Origin: an uncultured Porphyromonadaceae bacterium
GTDB taxonomy: Bacteria; Bacteroidota; Bacteroidia; Bacteroidales; Muribaculaceae
DNA length: 64,000 nucleotides
Assembly: GCA_947177635.1 (NCBI GenBank)
Contig: CAMWVQ010000006.1
Location: 1 to 64,000 of the forward strand
Direction: 5' to 3'
Positions 1 to 9,401 of this stretch are shown piece by piece. Position 1 is the stretch's first letter; each line of letters opens with the position of its first letter. The position numbers and the translations under genes were made by a program. Under the pieces are notes generated by a model that was given only the letters and a program-made list of their open reading frames with translations, was not told the DNA's origin and searched no databases.

Positions 1-432
1 GAACAGGGCCGCTCGCTCCCCTCCCTCGTCGGCACAAGGATCGAAGTGCCCCGCGCCCCTCTGGTGGCTGACCAGATCGCAGAAGTGGCCGAATTCTTCT
101 CATTCGGCACAAACGACCTCACTCAGATGACATTCGGCTTCAGCCGCGACGACGCTCCCAAGTTCCTCAAATACTACAAGGAACATGGCATCATCAAGGT
201 TGATCCGTTTGAAGTCCTCGACCAGGAAGGCGTAGGCCAGCTCGTGGAAATGGGCGTCAAGAAAGGCCGCGCAACCCGCACCGACCTCAAAGTCGGCATC
301 TGCGGCGAACACGGCGGCGAACCCTCGTCAGTCAAGTTCTGCGCCAAACTCGGCATGAACTACGTCAGCTGCTCGCCCTTCCGCGTGCCCATCGCCCGCG
401 TAGCTGCGGCCCAGGCTGCCATCGAAGACTAA
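1..432 (+). CDS. ppdK: Pyruvate, phosphate dikinase, C-terminal part (5' end outside window)
   Basis: Frame open from window edge; PEP-utilizer C-terminal motifs [20 protein letters not shown] and [41 protein letters not shown]. Confidence 0.93.
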   Translation, partial: EQGRSLPSLVGTRIEVPRAPLVADQIAEVAEFFSFGTNDLTQMTFGFSRDDAPKFLKYYKEHGIIKVDPFEVLDQEGVGQLVEMGVKKGRATRTDLKVGICGEHGGEPSSVKFCAKLGMNYVSCSPFRVPIARVAAAQAAIED

Positions 433-463
433 TATTCTTCGAATAATCTAATTACACTATAAC

Positions 464-500
464 AAGGCCGTAATGCCCTTTCGGCATTACGGCCTTTCTT
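464..500 (+). terminator. Intrinsic terminator after ppdK
   Basis: AAGGCCGTAATGCC-ctttc-GGCATTACGGCCTT followed by TCTT. Confidence 0.8.
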
Positions 501-516
501 AATCTCTCTATCAAAT

Positions 517-732
517 ATGTCAGAAGCTGAAATGAATTCATATCGGTTCGGAACCGGCCAAGAGCCTACCGATGAGATGCTCGCGCAAATAATGCACGAA
601 GTGGCAGAAGATGCTAAAAAAAGCAATGAAGAAGCTGCCAACAAGCACCTTTATGATATGCGACGAGAAATGATAGCAGATGAGGCGAAATGGGCCGACC
701 GCATAAATGAAATCAGGAATGGCAAGCATTGA
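517..732 (+). CDS. Small acidic hypothetical protein, possible antitoxin partner of downstream zeta/Fic genes
   Basis: 71 aa ORF; 3' end overlaps start of the next ORF (707); operon position. Confidence 0.6.
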   Translation: MSEAEMNSYRFGTGQEPTDEMLAQIMHEVAEDAKKSNEEAANKHLYDMRREMIADEAKWADRINEIRNGKH

Positions 733-1318
733 ACATAAACCGGAAATGATTATAATTGCCGGACCAAATGGGTCGGGCAAAACTTCCATTACCCAAAAGT
801 TTCTCCATCATGAGTGGGCGGAAGGGACCATTTATATCAATCCTGATCAGGTTGCCAAAGACATGTTCGGAGACTGGAACAATGAGGAAGCTGTCTTAAA
901 AGCAGCCAACTATTGCTCAGAACTTCGCGAGCAATGTCTTGCCGAGAAGAAAAGCTTTGTATTCGAGACTGTCTTTTCAGCTCAAGACAAGATTGATTTC
1001 GTGATTCGCGCTAAAGAGTCCGGTTTCTTTATTCGCATTTTCTTCATTTCAACAACTAACCCTACTATTAATGCATCTCGAATTGCCAATAGAGTGATGA
1101 AAGGTGGCCATGACGTTCCAATCAAGAAAATTATCTCACGCTACTATAAGTCTATCCGAAATTGTAAGACAATCGCCCCAATCATCGACCGACTTTACGT
1201 CTATGACAACTCGATAGATGATGCAGACGCGTGTCCTCTATTTCGCCTCTCAAATGGAGAGATAGCTAAACAATACACAAACGACCTACCCGAATGGGCG
1301 TTAACCATACTTAAATAG
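707..1318 (+). CDS. Zeta toxin-like P-loop kinase
   Basis: Walker A GPNGSGKTS, NPD motif, FVFETVFS motif typical of zeta-toxin/AAA_33-like kinases; start may be internal Met (MASIEHKPEMIIIAGPNGSGKTS). Confidence 0.8.
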   Translation: MKSGMASIEHKPEMIIIAGPNGSGKTSITQKFLHHEWAEGTIYINPDQVAKDMFGDWNNEEAVLKAANYCSELREQCLAEKKSFVFETVFSAQDKIDFVIRAKESGFFIRIFFISTTNPTINASRIANRVMKGGHDVPIKKIISRYYKSIRNCKTIAPIIDRLYVYDNSIDDADACPLFRLSNGEIAKQYTNDLPEWALTILK

Positions 1319-1324
1319 AATGCT

Positions 1325-1876
1325 ATGACGCAAAACGAGATTGACCGCGCGAGCATTGAGAAAGCTAAAGAGCTTTTCATATCAGGCAAGGTGTATGCGA
1401 TTGAAGTCGGCACAATCGTCGGACTTCAGGCGATTCATCGCGCGTTGTTTGACGGGCTTTATCCTTTTGCCGGGGAAATTCGTAAATTGAATATCTCAAA
1501 AGGAGGCTTTCGTTTTGCAAATTCCCTTTATCTCATTCCTGCGCTTGAAGCGATAGAAAAGATGCCGGAGTCTACTTTCGAGGAAATTATCGCTAAATAT
1601 GTGGAAATGAACATTGCCCATCCCTTTATGGAGGGGAACGGTCGCGCTACACGCATTTGGTTTGATATGATGCTTCGTCGCCTCCTTGGTAAAGTTGTGG
1701 ACTGGCAGCATATTACCCGCGAAGCATATATGCAGGCTATGGAGCGTTCTCCAGTCAACGACCTTGAGCTACGCTATCTTATTCAAAACGCCCTTACATC
1801 AGAGACTGACGACCGCGACGTAATCTTCCACGGCATAAATCAATCCTATTACTATGAAGGCTACGAGCCTGAATGA
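1325..1876 (+). CDS. Fic/DOC family protein (putative AMP-transferase)
   Basis: Canonical [12 protein letters not shown] Fic core motif and upstream [19 protein letters not shown]. Confidence 0.9.
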   Translation: MTQNEIDRASIEKAKELFISGKVYAIEVGTIVGLQAIHRALFDGLYPFAGEIRKLNISKGGFRFANSLYLIPALEAIEKMPESTFEEIIAKYVEMNIAHPFMEGNGRATRIWFDMMLRRLLGKVVDWQHITREAYMQAMERSPVNDLELRYLIQNALTSETDDRDVIFHGINQSYYYEGYEPE

Positions 1877-1882
1877 AATCGT

Positions 1883-1978
1883 ATGACGATAATGGATAAT
1901 TCAATATTGAATCGTATTCGTGGATGCTTGTATGGGCAAGCTATTGGCGATGCACTTGGATTCATAACGCTAAATTAA
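1883..1978 (+). pseudogene. Truncated ADP-ribosylglycohydrolase (DraG-like) N-terminus
   Basis: 31-codon ORF MTIMDNSILNRIRGCLYGQAIGDALGFITLN*; RIRGCLYGQAIGDALGF matches the conserved ADP-ribosylglycohydrolase start, then stops abruptly. Confidence 0.65.
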
Positions 1979-1994
1979 TCAGGTAACGAACGAG

Positions 1995-2513
1995 ATGGAA
2001 AATAAATTTAGCCCATTCCGTAGGGATGAGATTGTAGGGTTGCTTACAAAACTTAGACAATTTAATGATATTAAATCAATTCTGCAAGATAATATGTCTA
2101 AAAGAGAATTTATATCAGCAGAAGAGATTGTCGAAGGGCTTAAAGAAGAAATTAAAACGTTTATACTTAATATCATTAAATGCTATTTTAACCAAGATGA
2201 TTCTTTATGGCAAATGTATTATGAGGTTTTGTATGAAATTGCACCAAAAAATACTGATGAAGTAATCAATGCCATAAATCGTATACCTGATTTGGAAAAG
2301 CAGATAAATGCGATCATAAATCCAGGGGAATTAACATCTGTTGAGGACGATATGTTTGGAGAACAGTCTCCGATACAGTCTCCGATAATGTGGACGTCAG
2401 GTCTCGGTAGCTGCTATACATATTGGGATGTTAAAAAAAGATTACTCAAAGAAAAATATGGCATAATATGGTATACTCCATCCGAATGTACTCCATATAT
2501 GAAGTATGATTAA
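1995..2513 (+). CDS. Hypothetical protein (172 aa)
   Basis: Open reading frame in an AT-rich accessory region; no family recognised. Confidence 0.6.
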   Translation: MENKFSPFRRDEIVGLLTKLRQFNDIKSILQDNMSKREFISAEEIVEGLKEEIKTFILNIIKCYFNQDDSLWQMYYEVLYEIAPKNTDEVINAINRIPDLEKQINAIINPGELTSVEDDMFGEQSPIQSPIMWTSGLGSCYTYWDVKKRLLKEKYGIIWYTPSECTPYMKYD

Positions 2514-2569
2514 GCTGGAGATTAGTCGATTAATGTTTGTTGGTGTTTGTGATGTTTTAAGCGGCATTA

Positions 2570-2770
2570 GTAAACTTCTGTTTATGTAGTTGGAGGGATT
2601 GCCATTTGTGTGGGGATAATCCGAAGTTTGACCGATGGAAGACGATGGCTTTGGTGTGACTGATAGTGTCGCGGGAAACCAGTTGTGATAGGTCTTGTGA
2701 ATGGCGTGGATGTTGATACCCCGAGATTATATGCCAGTTGTCATATTGGTTTCCCGTTGTGGCGCAATGA
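2570..2770 (+). pseudogene. Degenerate partial duplicate of the secreted-protein gene at 5471-6250
   Basis: Nucleotide similarity read by eye: aacttctgtttatgtagttggagggattgcc vs aacttttgtttatgttattggtggggttgcc; gtgactgatagtgtcgc shared; ggtttcccgttgtggc(g/a)caatg shared; in-frame stops present. Confidence 0.75.
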
Positions 2771-3131
2771 GAGATTGTGTTCTTGCGTGATTGCATCTTT
2801 AATTATGATTATTAGTAACTTGTTGTATGGAAAACCAATCGCGTGAGTAGAAAAACTATACACAATAAGCAATCGATATGCTTCAGAATATCGAAAATGG
2901 ATGGGGTCGCATAAAAGCAATGACATCAGTCAGCTTTGCTTGGATGACAAAGGGACATTGGCCTATACTTATCAGGCTCTATCTGCAGCATTGTAGGTAT
3001 ACTTTCATATGACAAATTTTGAAAGCAGAATGTTTGGTAAACACAGTCTCAGATGTTTGCGAATGAAGTCGGATGGGCAAAAGATGGATGTGATTCGCGA
3101 AAAGCGCGGCGGGTGGGGACAATGTTAAATG

Positions 3132-4463
3132 TTATTTGAGATAGCCTAATTTTATGGCGGCATTGTAGAAGCTGCGACATCTCTCGGCACCTTTTCGGGT
3201 GCTATTCCAACAGATATAGTTTGCAGAGGATTTCGAGGGACGGATGTCGCATTCGGCAAGAATCTCACGAACCATAGCTTGCTGTTGCGGGGTTCCTTTG
3301 TTTTCGCAATAGAAGCCCCAGTAGGGAGAGCCGTTGTTGTCAGAGCCGCACCAACAGCCAACCCAAACGCCCATGATGTTGATGCCAAATGATTTTTGAA
3401 CTTCGCGATGTAGAGATTCGAATTCCGGCTTCAATTCGTGGTACCATTCGTCGATAAGGTCTTTCGACAACTGTATCTTCATTGCGTATAAGGCCGACTG
3501 GATTTCGCTTAACTCTTTGGACTTCTCGTTCAGGATGTCCCATTGAGTAATGGCCGAAGCGTCTGTCGGAATGAAGGTTTCTTTGATTAGTTTTTGTATA
3601 TCCATAAGTAGATCATTGTTTATGCGTATGTTGAACAAACCTTTTGTGAAATCGGCAAATTGATGGATGGCAGACTTTAGAGTGGTTTGTCTGGGTTCTA
3701 TGATTGGGATAATCTCGAAAAGCCAGTCAGATAACTGGGAGTGGATGACGGTGGTGTGACTACGGAATGAAGTGTGGAAATCAACGCATTTTTCGCAATG
3801 AGTTGTCTCGTGGGTGTTAAAGGTGTGGTTTCTGTCATCACACCAACATTGGTATTGGTCCAAGCGGGAACAATGTCGGGTGGCATTGGTTGAGGAGAGC
3901 CCGTCTGGCGGGCATTTCCAGACGGATGGCCTGAGACCGTCAACAAGATTAGGATAGAAATATAGGGGGATGAGGACAATGTATATATTATCATAATCAT
4001 AACCTAAACGGTGGGTGGCCTCAATATATCTTCCCAGTTGGTTGCGTTGGAATGGGGCATTCATCAGCTTATTCTCGATGATTATGGCGTAGTCATTGTC
4101 GAGAATGCGAATATCTATATGCGAGTTCTCTGCTGTGATGACAGGATCGGTTATGAGGGACTTGTCAAGGCCAATGGAAGAGAGGAATCTGTCAACAAAT
4201 GAAGCCAGAATGATATGTTTGCCATTCTCGGTATAATTGAGAATCGCAGAAATGAATTTACTTGTGTGGGGTTCCTCTGTCGGAACAATGTCAAGTAAGT
4301 TAAACTGATACAGAGGCTCGTTTTCGGGCTTTGCTTTCAATCCGGCACATTCCGAAGAAATCGCAAGCAGTTGTTTGATTGCAATTTCTTTAAGTTGGAT
4401 AATTGAATCAGAAAACTCAATTATCGATTTGATCGATTTTTCGGCCATAGGGATTGATACCAA
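3132..4463 (-). CDS. PD-(D/E)XK nuclease superfamily protein (PDDEXK_4-like) with Cys/His-rich insertion
   Basis: HIDIRILDNDYAIIIENKL...QRNQLGRYI nuclease-like core; insert CPPDG...HCSRLDQYQCWCDDRNHTFNTHETTHCEKC. Confidence 0.7.
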   Translation of the reverse strand: MVSIPMAEKSIKSIIEFSDSIIQLKEIAIKQLLAISSECAGLKAKPENEPLYQFNLLDIVPTEEPHTSKFISAILNYTENGKHIILASFVDRFLSSIGLDKSLITDPVITAENSHIDIRILDNDYAIIIENKLMNAPFQRNQLGRYIEATHRLGYDYDNIYIVLIPLYFYPNLVDGLRPSVWKCPPDGLSSTNATRHCSRLDQYQCWCDDRNHTFNTHETTHCEKCVDFHTSFRSHTTVIHSQLSDWLFEIIPIIEPRQTTLKSAIHQFADFTKGLFNIRINNDLLMDIQKLIKETFIPTDASAITQWDILNEKSKELSEIQSALYAMKIQLSKDLIDEWYHELKPEFESLHREVQKSFGINIMGVWVGCWCGSDNNGSPYWGFYCENKGTPQQQAMVREILAECDIRPSKSSANYICWNSTRKGAERCRSFYNAAIKLGYLK

Positions 4464-4671
4464 TCGTTAAAAAAGTTGTCAACAGCAGTTGCAAGATGAT
4501 TGCTCCAAATTTACTAAAAAGAGTCGGGATTATGTCTAAATGGCACAGAAAAAAGTCCAAAAATTAGATGCCGATATGTCAGTGGAGTCAAGGTAAATAT
4601 TATTGTCGCCATATGCAACTATTTTGAGTGGGTTCGCGTCTAATAGGGAAAACATAATCGTAATTTGAAGT

Positions 4672-4899
4672 ATGAAAAATTGGAACCCGATTATTTGCAG
4701 CGTATTGGGCGCATTGGCATATATTGCGAATTCATCACTCCTTCCTGGCTGGAGCCATTTCCTCGTCGGTGTATTTACGGGATTGGTGTTTGTTGCTGCT
4801 TATTGGCTTGTCTCCAGTAAGCTGAGGGTGTGGATTCGTGTTTCAATCGCTACGGCGATTGCCATTGGCGCGGGTGCCATAGTCAGCTTCTGCATTTGA
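4672..4899 (+). CDS. Small membrane protein
   Basis: 75 aa with two to three hydrophobic segments. Confidence 0.5.
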   Translation: MKNWNPIICSVLGALAYIANSSLLPGWSHFLVGVFTGLVFVAAYWLVSSKLRVWIRVSIATAIAIGAGAIVSFCI

Positions 4900-4919
4900 T
4901 TTGCCTGGAAAAAGAGTCT

Positions 4920-5435
4920 ATGAAGAGATTTGTTGACATCGTCTTTCTCTTTTTATGCCTGTCGGTTCTGAGTGCGTGTAACAGGAACCGGGAGGAACCT
5001 CCCTTTGAGACGGAACTCCCGGTTCGCGAGATTTATACTCCGGAGAATGTCTGGGTGGAGATTAATGATGCGGAGGAATATGATAGGCTTGTAGGATGGA
5101 GTGGCAGGCTTTTTGTGGTCAATTCTCCTGACGAATTTCCCGAGGGGGATGGAATCGGATTTTCGAGGGCTTACACTGAGGCTGATTTCAGTAATCACAC
5201 GATATTGGTCTACTATCATATCCATGCCTGGGAGTTTGACAGGTTTAGCTACAGATATGTGTACTACAATCAGGAGGCCAAATACAATTGGTCGATTCTG
5301 ATAGGTGTCGATTCTCCGGAACCGACATATGCCGACAGGCGCTGTCTGACAAGGTTTGCGGTTATGGTCGATAAGATTCCGGAGGATGCTCGTGTGACGG
5401 CCGGGTTCGGATTGAATGGAAATGACTGGGACTGA
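4920..5435 (+). CDS. Hypothetical lipoprotein
   Basis: MKRFVDIVFLFLCLSVLSACN signal with lipobox. Confidence 0.7.
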   Translation: MKRFVDIVFLFLCLSVLSACNRNREEPPFETELPVREIYTPENVWVEINDAEEYDRLVGWSGRLFVVNSPDEFPEGDGIGFSRAYTEADFSNHTILVYYHIHAWEFDRFSYRYVYYNQEAKYNWSILIGVDSPEPTYADRRCLTRFAVMVDKIPEDARVTAGFGLNGNDWD

Positions 5436-5470
5436 TGAAGCTTATCCGGAGACAAGATTAAATTTGCGGT

Positions 5471-6250
5471 ATGAAGGAACTTTTGTTTATGTTATTGGTG
5501 GGGTTGCCGTTTGTGTGTGCGGGGCAATCCGAAACAGGACAGCCTGGAGACGGAGACTTTAACGTGACTGATAGTGTCGCCGGAAGCCAGTTGCCTGCCG
5601 GTTATGTGACGGAATATGGTGTTGATGCCCCGGAAGCTGCGGTGGATTATGTCCCAGTTGTCGGACCGGTTTTCGGAGCCCCGGTTTTGAGTTTCGTCAA
5701 TGCCAGGACAGGGGATTGGGTTGCCGGAAAGCAGCAACAGGTCGGTTTCCCGTTGTGGCACAATGGCGGTGTTGTTGTCGATGGGGAGTCGATGACTATG
5801 CCGGGTTTGATGCGCATTGATACCGGCTCGATAGGTATATACCAGAGGTTTGGTGATTTCTCCGTTTATGGGGGAGGGGTAGCGAACAAGTATGGATATT
5901 TTCAGGGTGTGCATACGCAATACGGAATAAACGGCAGTTTGACATATCGGTTCTCTCCCGGGATTCATTTCTCGGCGTTCGGTTCATATTATTTCGGAGC
6001 CCCGCCGGTGTTGGGCGGAGGATTGCCAATGCCCCCATCGATGATGGGGTATTATGCTGTGGGGCGGTTCGGCGGCTTGTTTCATTATCAGCTTAATGAA
6101 AATTTCGGGCTGGATGTCGGGGGCCAGATGGTTCAGAAGGTTGGCACTTCAAGCTATCGTTTCGAGCCAATTGTCACCCCATATGTCAAGGTCGGCAAAA
6201 TCGGTATCGGTCTTCCGGTCGGTCAAATCGTGAACGGCCTGCTGAGATAG
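5471..6250 (+). CDS. Secreted/outer-membrane beta-barrel-like protein
   Basis: Signal peptide MKELLFMLLVGLPFVCAGQ; repeated aromatic/Gly strands; ends in GLPVGQIVNGLLR. Confidence 0.65.
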   Translation: MKELLFMLLVGLPFVCAGQSETGQPGDGDFNVTDSVAGSQLPAGYVTEYGVDAPEAAVDYVPVVGPVFGAPVLSFVNARTGDWVAGKQQQVGFPLWHNGGVVVDGESMTMPGLMRIDTGSIGIYQRFGDFSVYGGGVANKYGYFQGVHTQYGINGSLTYRFSPGIHFSAFGSYYFGAPPVLGGGLPMPPSMMGYYAVGRFGGLFHYQLNENFGLDVGGQMVQKVGTSSYRFEPIVTPYVKVGKIGIGLPVGQIVNGLLR

Positions 6251-6281
6251 GGTGGCAAACAAACATTAAAATTCAGATATT

Positions 6282-6407
6282 ATGAATCTTCCATTTTATT
6301 CATGTCTGCCGGTAGTCGCGGGTATTATAGGAGGTATTATCGGAGGCGTCATCTATAAAAAATCAGCGCAAAAAAGAGAAGTAATCTACCAGAGTCGTTT
6401 GATTTAG
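6282..6407 (+). CDS. Single-TM microprotein (41 aa)
   Basis: MNLPFYSCLPVVAGIIGGIIGGVIYKKSAQKREVIYQSRLI*; below the cutoff of the ORF track; glycine-zipper TM then basic tail. Confidence 0.45.
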   Translation: MNLPFYSCLPVVAGIIGGIIGGVIYKKSAQKREVIYQSRLI

Positions 6408-6513
6408 GATGCCTGGTAAAGGAATAATAATTGTCAATTATGCCGCCATAGAGTCGCCAGTGGCTCAGTCTGATGGCTGTCTGAAATGTTTTTTGTCTGA
6501 AAGTCGAAGGATG

Positions 6514-6545
6514 TTTGGATATGTCGGTGGAATTTCGTAACTTTG
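6514..6545 (+). promoter_or_regulatory. Bacteroidetes-type promoter for rpsP
   Basis: TTTG-N20-TAACTTTG upstream of rpsP. Confidence 0.8.
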
Positions 6546-6611
6546 CGGTCGCATTTCCCGGTCACGCGTTGGCAGGGAGACGCAATACAAACTCATTAAC
6601 AAACATTTTTA

Positions 6612-7166
6612 ATGGCAACAAAAATCAGACTGCAACGCCATGGTCGCAAGAACTATGCGTTCTATCCTATTGTAATCGCCAATAGCAGGGCACCACGAGA
6701 TGGTAGGTTTATTGAAAGGATTGGTTCTTACAATCCCAACACTAATCCTGCTACAATCACTCTCAACTTCGAGCGAGCTTTGTATTGGGTCAACGTGGGC
6801 GCACAGCCTACCGACACTGTCCGTAGCATCCTTTCCAAGGAAGGTGTGCTGCTGATGAAGCACCTCCAGGGTGGCGTCAAGAAGGGCGCTTTCGACGAGG
6901 CTGAAGCACAGCGTCGTTTCGATGCCTGGAAGGCCAACAAGGAGAAGGCTGTAGAGGCTGTCAAGGCTTCCAACGCCGACAAGAAGGCTGCCGCCGCCAA
7001 GGAGCGTCTTGCCGCCGAGCAGGCCAAGAACGCCGCCAAGGCTGAGGAAGTAGCCAAGAAGAAAGCCGAAATCGCTGCCGCCAAGGCTGCCGAGGAGGCT
7101 GCGAAGGCGGCTGAAGAGGCTCCCGCAGAGGAGGCTCCCGCCGCTGAAGAGGCTGCCGCCGAATAA
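6612..7166 (+). CDS. rpsP: 30S ribosomal protein S16 with long Ala/Lys/Glu-rich C-terminal extension
   Basis: [42 protein letters not shown] core; about 90 aa low-complexity tail. Confidence 0.95.
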   Translation: MATKIRLQRHGRKNYAFYPIVIANSRAPRDGRFIERIGSYNPNTNPATITLNFERALYWVNVGAQPTDTVRSILSKEGVLLMKHLQGGVKKGAFDEAEAQRRFDAWKANKEKAVEAVKASNADKKAAAAKERLAAEQAKNAAKAEEVAKKKAEIAAAKAAEEAAKAAEEAPAEEAPAAEEAAAE

Positions 7167-7286
7167 TCAACTCCGGCTGACAACTTGCTTAACAATTAAC
7201 AATCCCGGAGGGGCTCTTTCCAAGAGTGCTTCCGGGTTTGTTTGTTTCATATTCTTGCACACAATTCCATTTATTACCGAGGTTTG

Positions 7287-8300
7287 ATGAAAAATCCTTT
7301 GGTCTCAGTCATAGTGCCCAATTACAACTATGCCCGTTATCTTGCTGAAAGGTTGGATTCGGTGCTGGGGCAGACATTCCGGGATTTCGAGGTCATCATA
7401 CTTGATGACTGCTCGACAGATGATTCGAGAGATGTGATCGGGCGATATGCCGGCCATCCCCAGGTCAGCCGTGTCGTGTTCAATGAAACCAACAGCGGCA
7501 ATCCCTTTGTCCAGTGGGAGAAGGGGCTTGGGCTCGCCAAAGGGAAATATGTTTGGATTGCCGAGGCGGATGACTGTGCTGAGCCGACATTCCTGGAGCG
7601 GACTGTGGCTGTCATGGAGTCGGACGACAGCATCGCTGTTGTCAAGACAATGTCGCGGCTGATAGATTCGGAAGGGCAGCCGTCGCCGCATAAACCGTTT
7701 GAGGATTTCGAGCCGGATGGCGACGCTTACATTTATGACGGGTCTGAGTATCTTCAGGAAAAGATGATCTGGTGGAACCATTGTTACAACGCGAGCATGG
7801 TTTTGATGAGGCGCGATGCGTGGTGTCAAATCCAGGACAAGTCGTATGTGAGACTGCGTTATGTCGGTGACTGGCTTTTCTGGGGCATGCTTATGAACGG
7901 CCGGAGGGTAGCCGAGATACATAAGCCTCTTAGCCGCTTCAGACTTCATGGCAATAGCGTCACTGACGGCGCCAGGCAGACACCCAGGCTGAGGGCGGAA
8001 GGGGAGATTGTGGCCTACATGTTCAGGAACATGCTTCCGGGCCTTCCTTTCGGCCTGAAGGTCTACAACCGTTACAACCTGTACCGCATTTTCCACAGAG
8101 GAGGGTTGGCAGGTTTCCGCCGGGAGCTGGAGTCCATAGACCCGAAGTTCTGGGACAACATCGGAATAACATCGGCCTCATATCCGTTGTTCTGGCTGTA
8201 CAAGCACACCATATGGCTTGTCGAGAAACGGTTCGTCTCATCCCGGCAGGCGGCTTTGAGACCGGTAAATATAATCCACGGCGTAGATTTCACAAAGTAA
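7287..8300 (+). CDS. Glycosyltransferase family 2
   Basis: PLVSVIVPNYNYARYLAERLDSVLGQTFRDFEVIILDDCSTDDS; AEADDC. Confidence 0.9.
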   Translation: MKNPLVSVIVPNYNYARYLAERLDSVLGQTFRDFEVIILDDCSTDDSRDVIGRYAGHPQVSRVVFNETNSGNPFVQWEKGLGLAKGKYVWIAEADDCAEPTFLERTVAVMESDDSIAVVKTMSRLIDSEGQPSPHKPFEDFEPDGDAYIYDGSEYLQEKMIWWNHCYNASMVLMRRDAWCQIQDKSYVRLRYVGDWLFWGMLMNGRRVAEIHKPLSRFRLHGNSVTDGARQTPRLRAEGEIVAYMFRNMLPGLPFGLKVYNRYNLYRIFHRGGLAGFRRELESIDPKFWDNIGITSASYPLFWLYKHTIWLVEKRFVSSRQAALRPVNIIHGVDFTK

Positions 8301-8312
8301 TAGAACAAAGCA

Positions 8313-9401
8313 ATGGCTGATTGTCAAAAATTTCCTCGTGTTGTGGCTTTCTATCTGCCGCAGTTCCATCCGATACCCGAAAATGACCAATGGTGGGAAA
8401 AGGGGTTCACGGAATGGACCAATGTCGGGAAGGCCCGCAGTCTTTTCCCCGGCCATTATCAGCCCAAGCTGCCTACGGAGCTGGGATATTACGACCTGAG
8501 GGTGCCGGAGTCCCGCAGGGCGCAGGCGGATCTCGCCCGGGAGTATGGAATAGAGGGGTTTTGCTACTGGCATTATTGGTTCGGCAACGGGCGCCAGCTT
8601 CTGGAACGTCCTTTCAAGGAGGTGCTTGAATCAGGGGAGCCTGATTTCCCGTTCTGCCTTGCATGGGCTAATGAGTCATGGAAAGGGTTCCATCACGGAG
8701 TTAAGAAAAAAGAGTGCCTCGTGGAGCAGGTCTATGGAGGAGAGGAAGACTATCGCCGGCATTTCGAGTCGGTGCTTCCGGCGTTTCGTGACAAACGCTA
8801 TATGACGGTCGAGGGCAAACCCCTGTTTGTCATATATCATCCGTTGGCTGCCAGGGAGGAGATATCCGAGATGATAGTCCTATGGCGTAAGTGGGCGGTG
8901 GAGAGCGGCCTCGGCGGGGTTTATTTCGTCGGCATATCCTATTTCTTCGACAAGGAGGGGGAGGAGATGCTCAAAATGGGCCTGGACGGGGTGAACGTCT
9001 GTCGGTTCTGGGACATAAAGGAGAAGCATCATTCGATGTACAAGCGCAAGGAGAGGATTCAGAATATGTTCAGGATTCCCTTGCGGCTCCCATATGACAA
9101 GGTTTACCCGACATTGGTCGGGGAGGAGGAGAGGGCGGATAACATATTCCCGACCTTGTATCCTAACTGGGACCATACCCCCAGGACCGGAAGAAAAGGG
9201 GTGATGTACACTGGCGAGTCTCCGGAGCTTTTCGGGAAACTTCTTGACAAGTGTATCGATGTCGTAGGAGGAAAAGACCAAGACCACAGCCTCGTTTTCA
9301 TAAAATCCTGGAATGAATGGGGTGAGGGGAATTACCTTGAGCCATGCCGGGTGTATGGCCGAGGCTACCTGGAAGAAATAGGAAAGCGGGTCAGGCGCTG
9401 A
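8313..9401 (+). CDS. WbsX-like glycosyltransferase
   Basis: RVVAFYLPQFHPIPENDQWWEKGFTEWTNV... and IKSWNEWGEGNYLEP, typical of the Glyco_tran_WbsX family. Confidence 0.9.
   Translation: MADCQKFPRVVAFYLPQFHPIPENDQWWEKGFTEWTNVGKARSLFPGHYQPKLPTELGYYDLRVPESRRAQADLAREYGIEGFCYWHYWFGNGRQLLERPFKEVLESGEPDFPFCLAWANESWKGFHHGVKKKECLVEQVYGGEEDYRRHFESVLPAFRDKRYMTVEGKPLFVIYHPLAAREEISEMIVLWRKWAVESGLGGVYFVGISYFFDKEGEEMLKMGLDGVNVCRFWDIKEKHHSMYKRKERIQNMFRIPLRLPYDKVYPTLVGEEERADNIFPTLYPNWDHTPRTGRKGVMYTGESPELFGKLLDKCIDVVGGKDQDHSLVFIKSWNEWGEGNYLEPCRVYGRGYLEEIGKRVRR

Noticed and set aside
6728-7195. Ala/Ser-rich ORF antisense to rpsP tail
   Set aside because: Artefact of the repetitive Ala/Lys/Glu codons in S16
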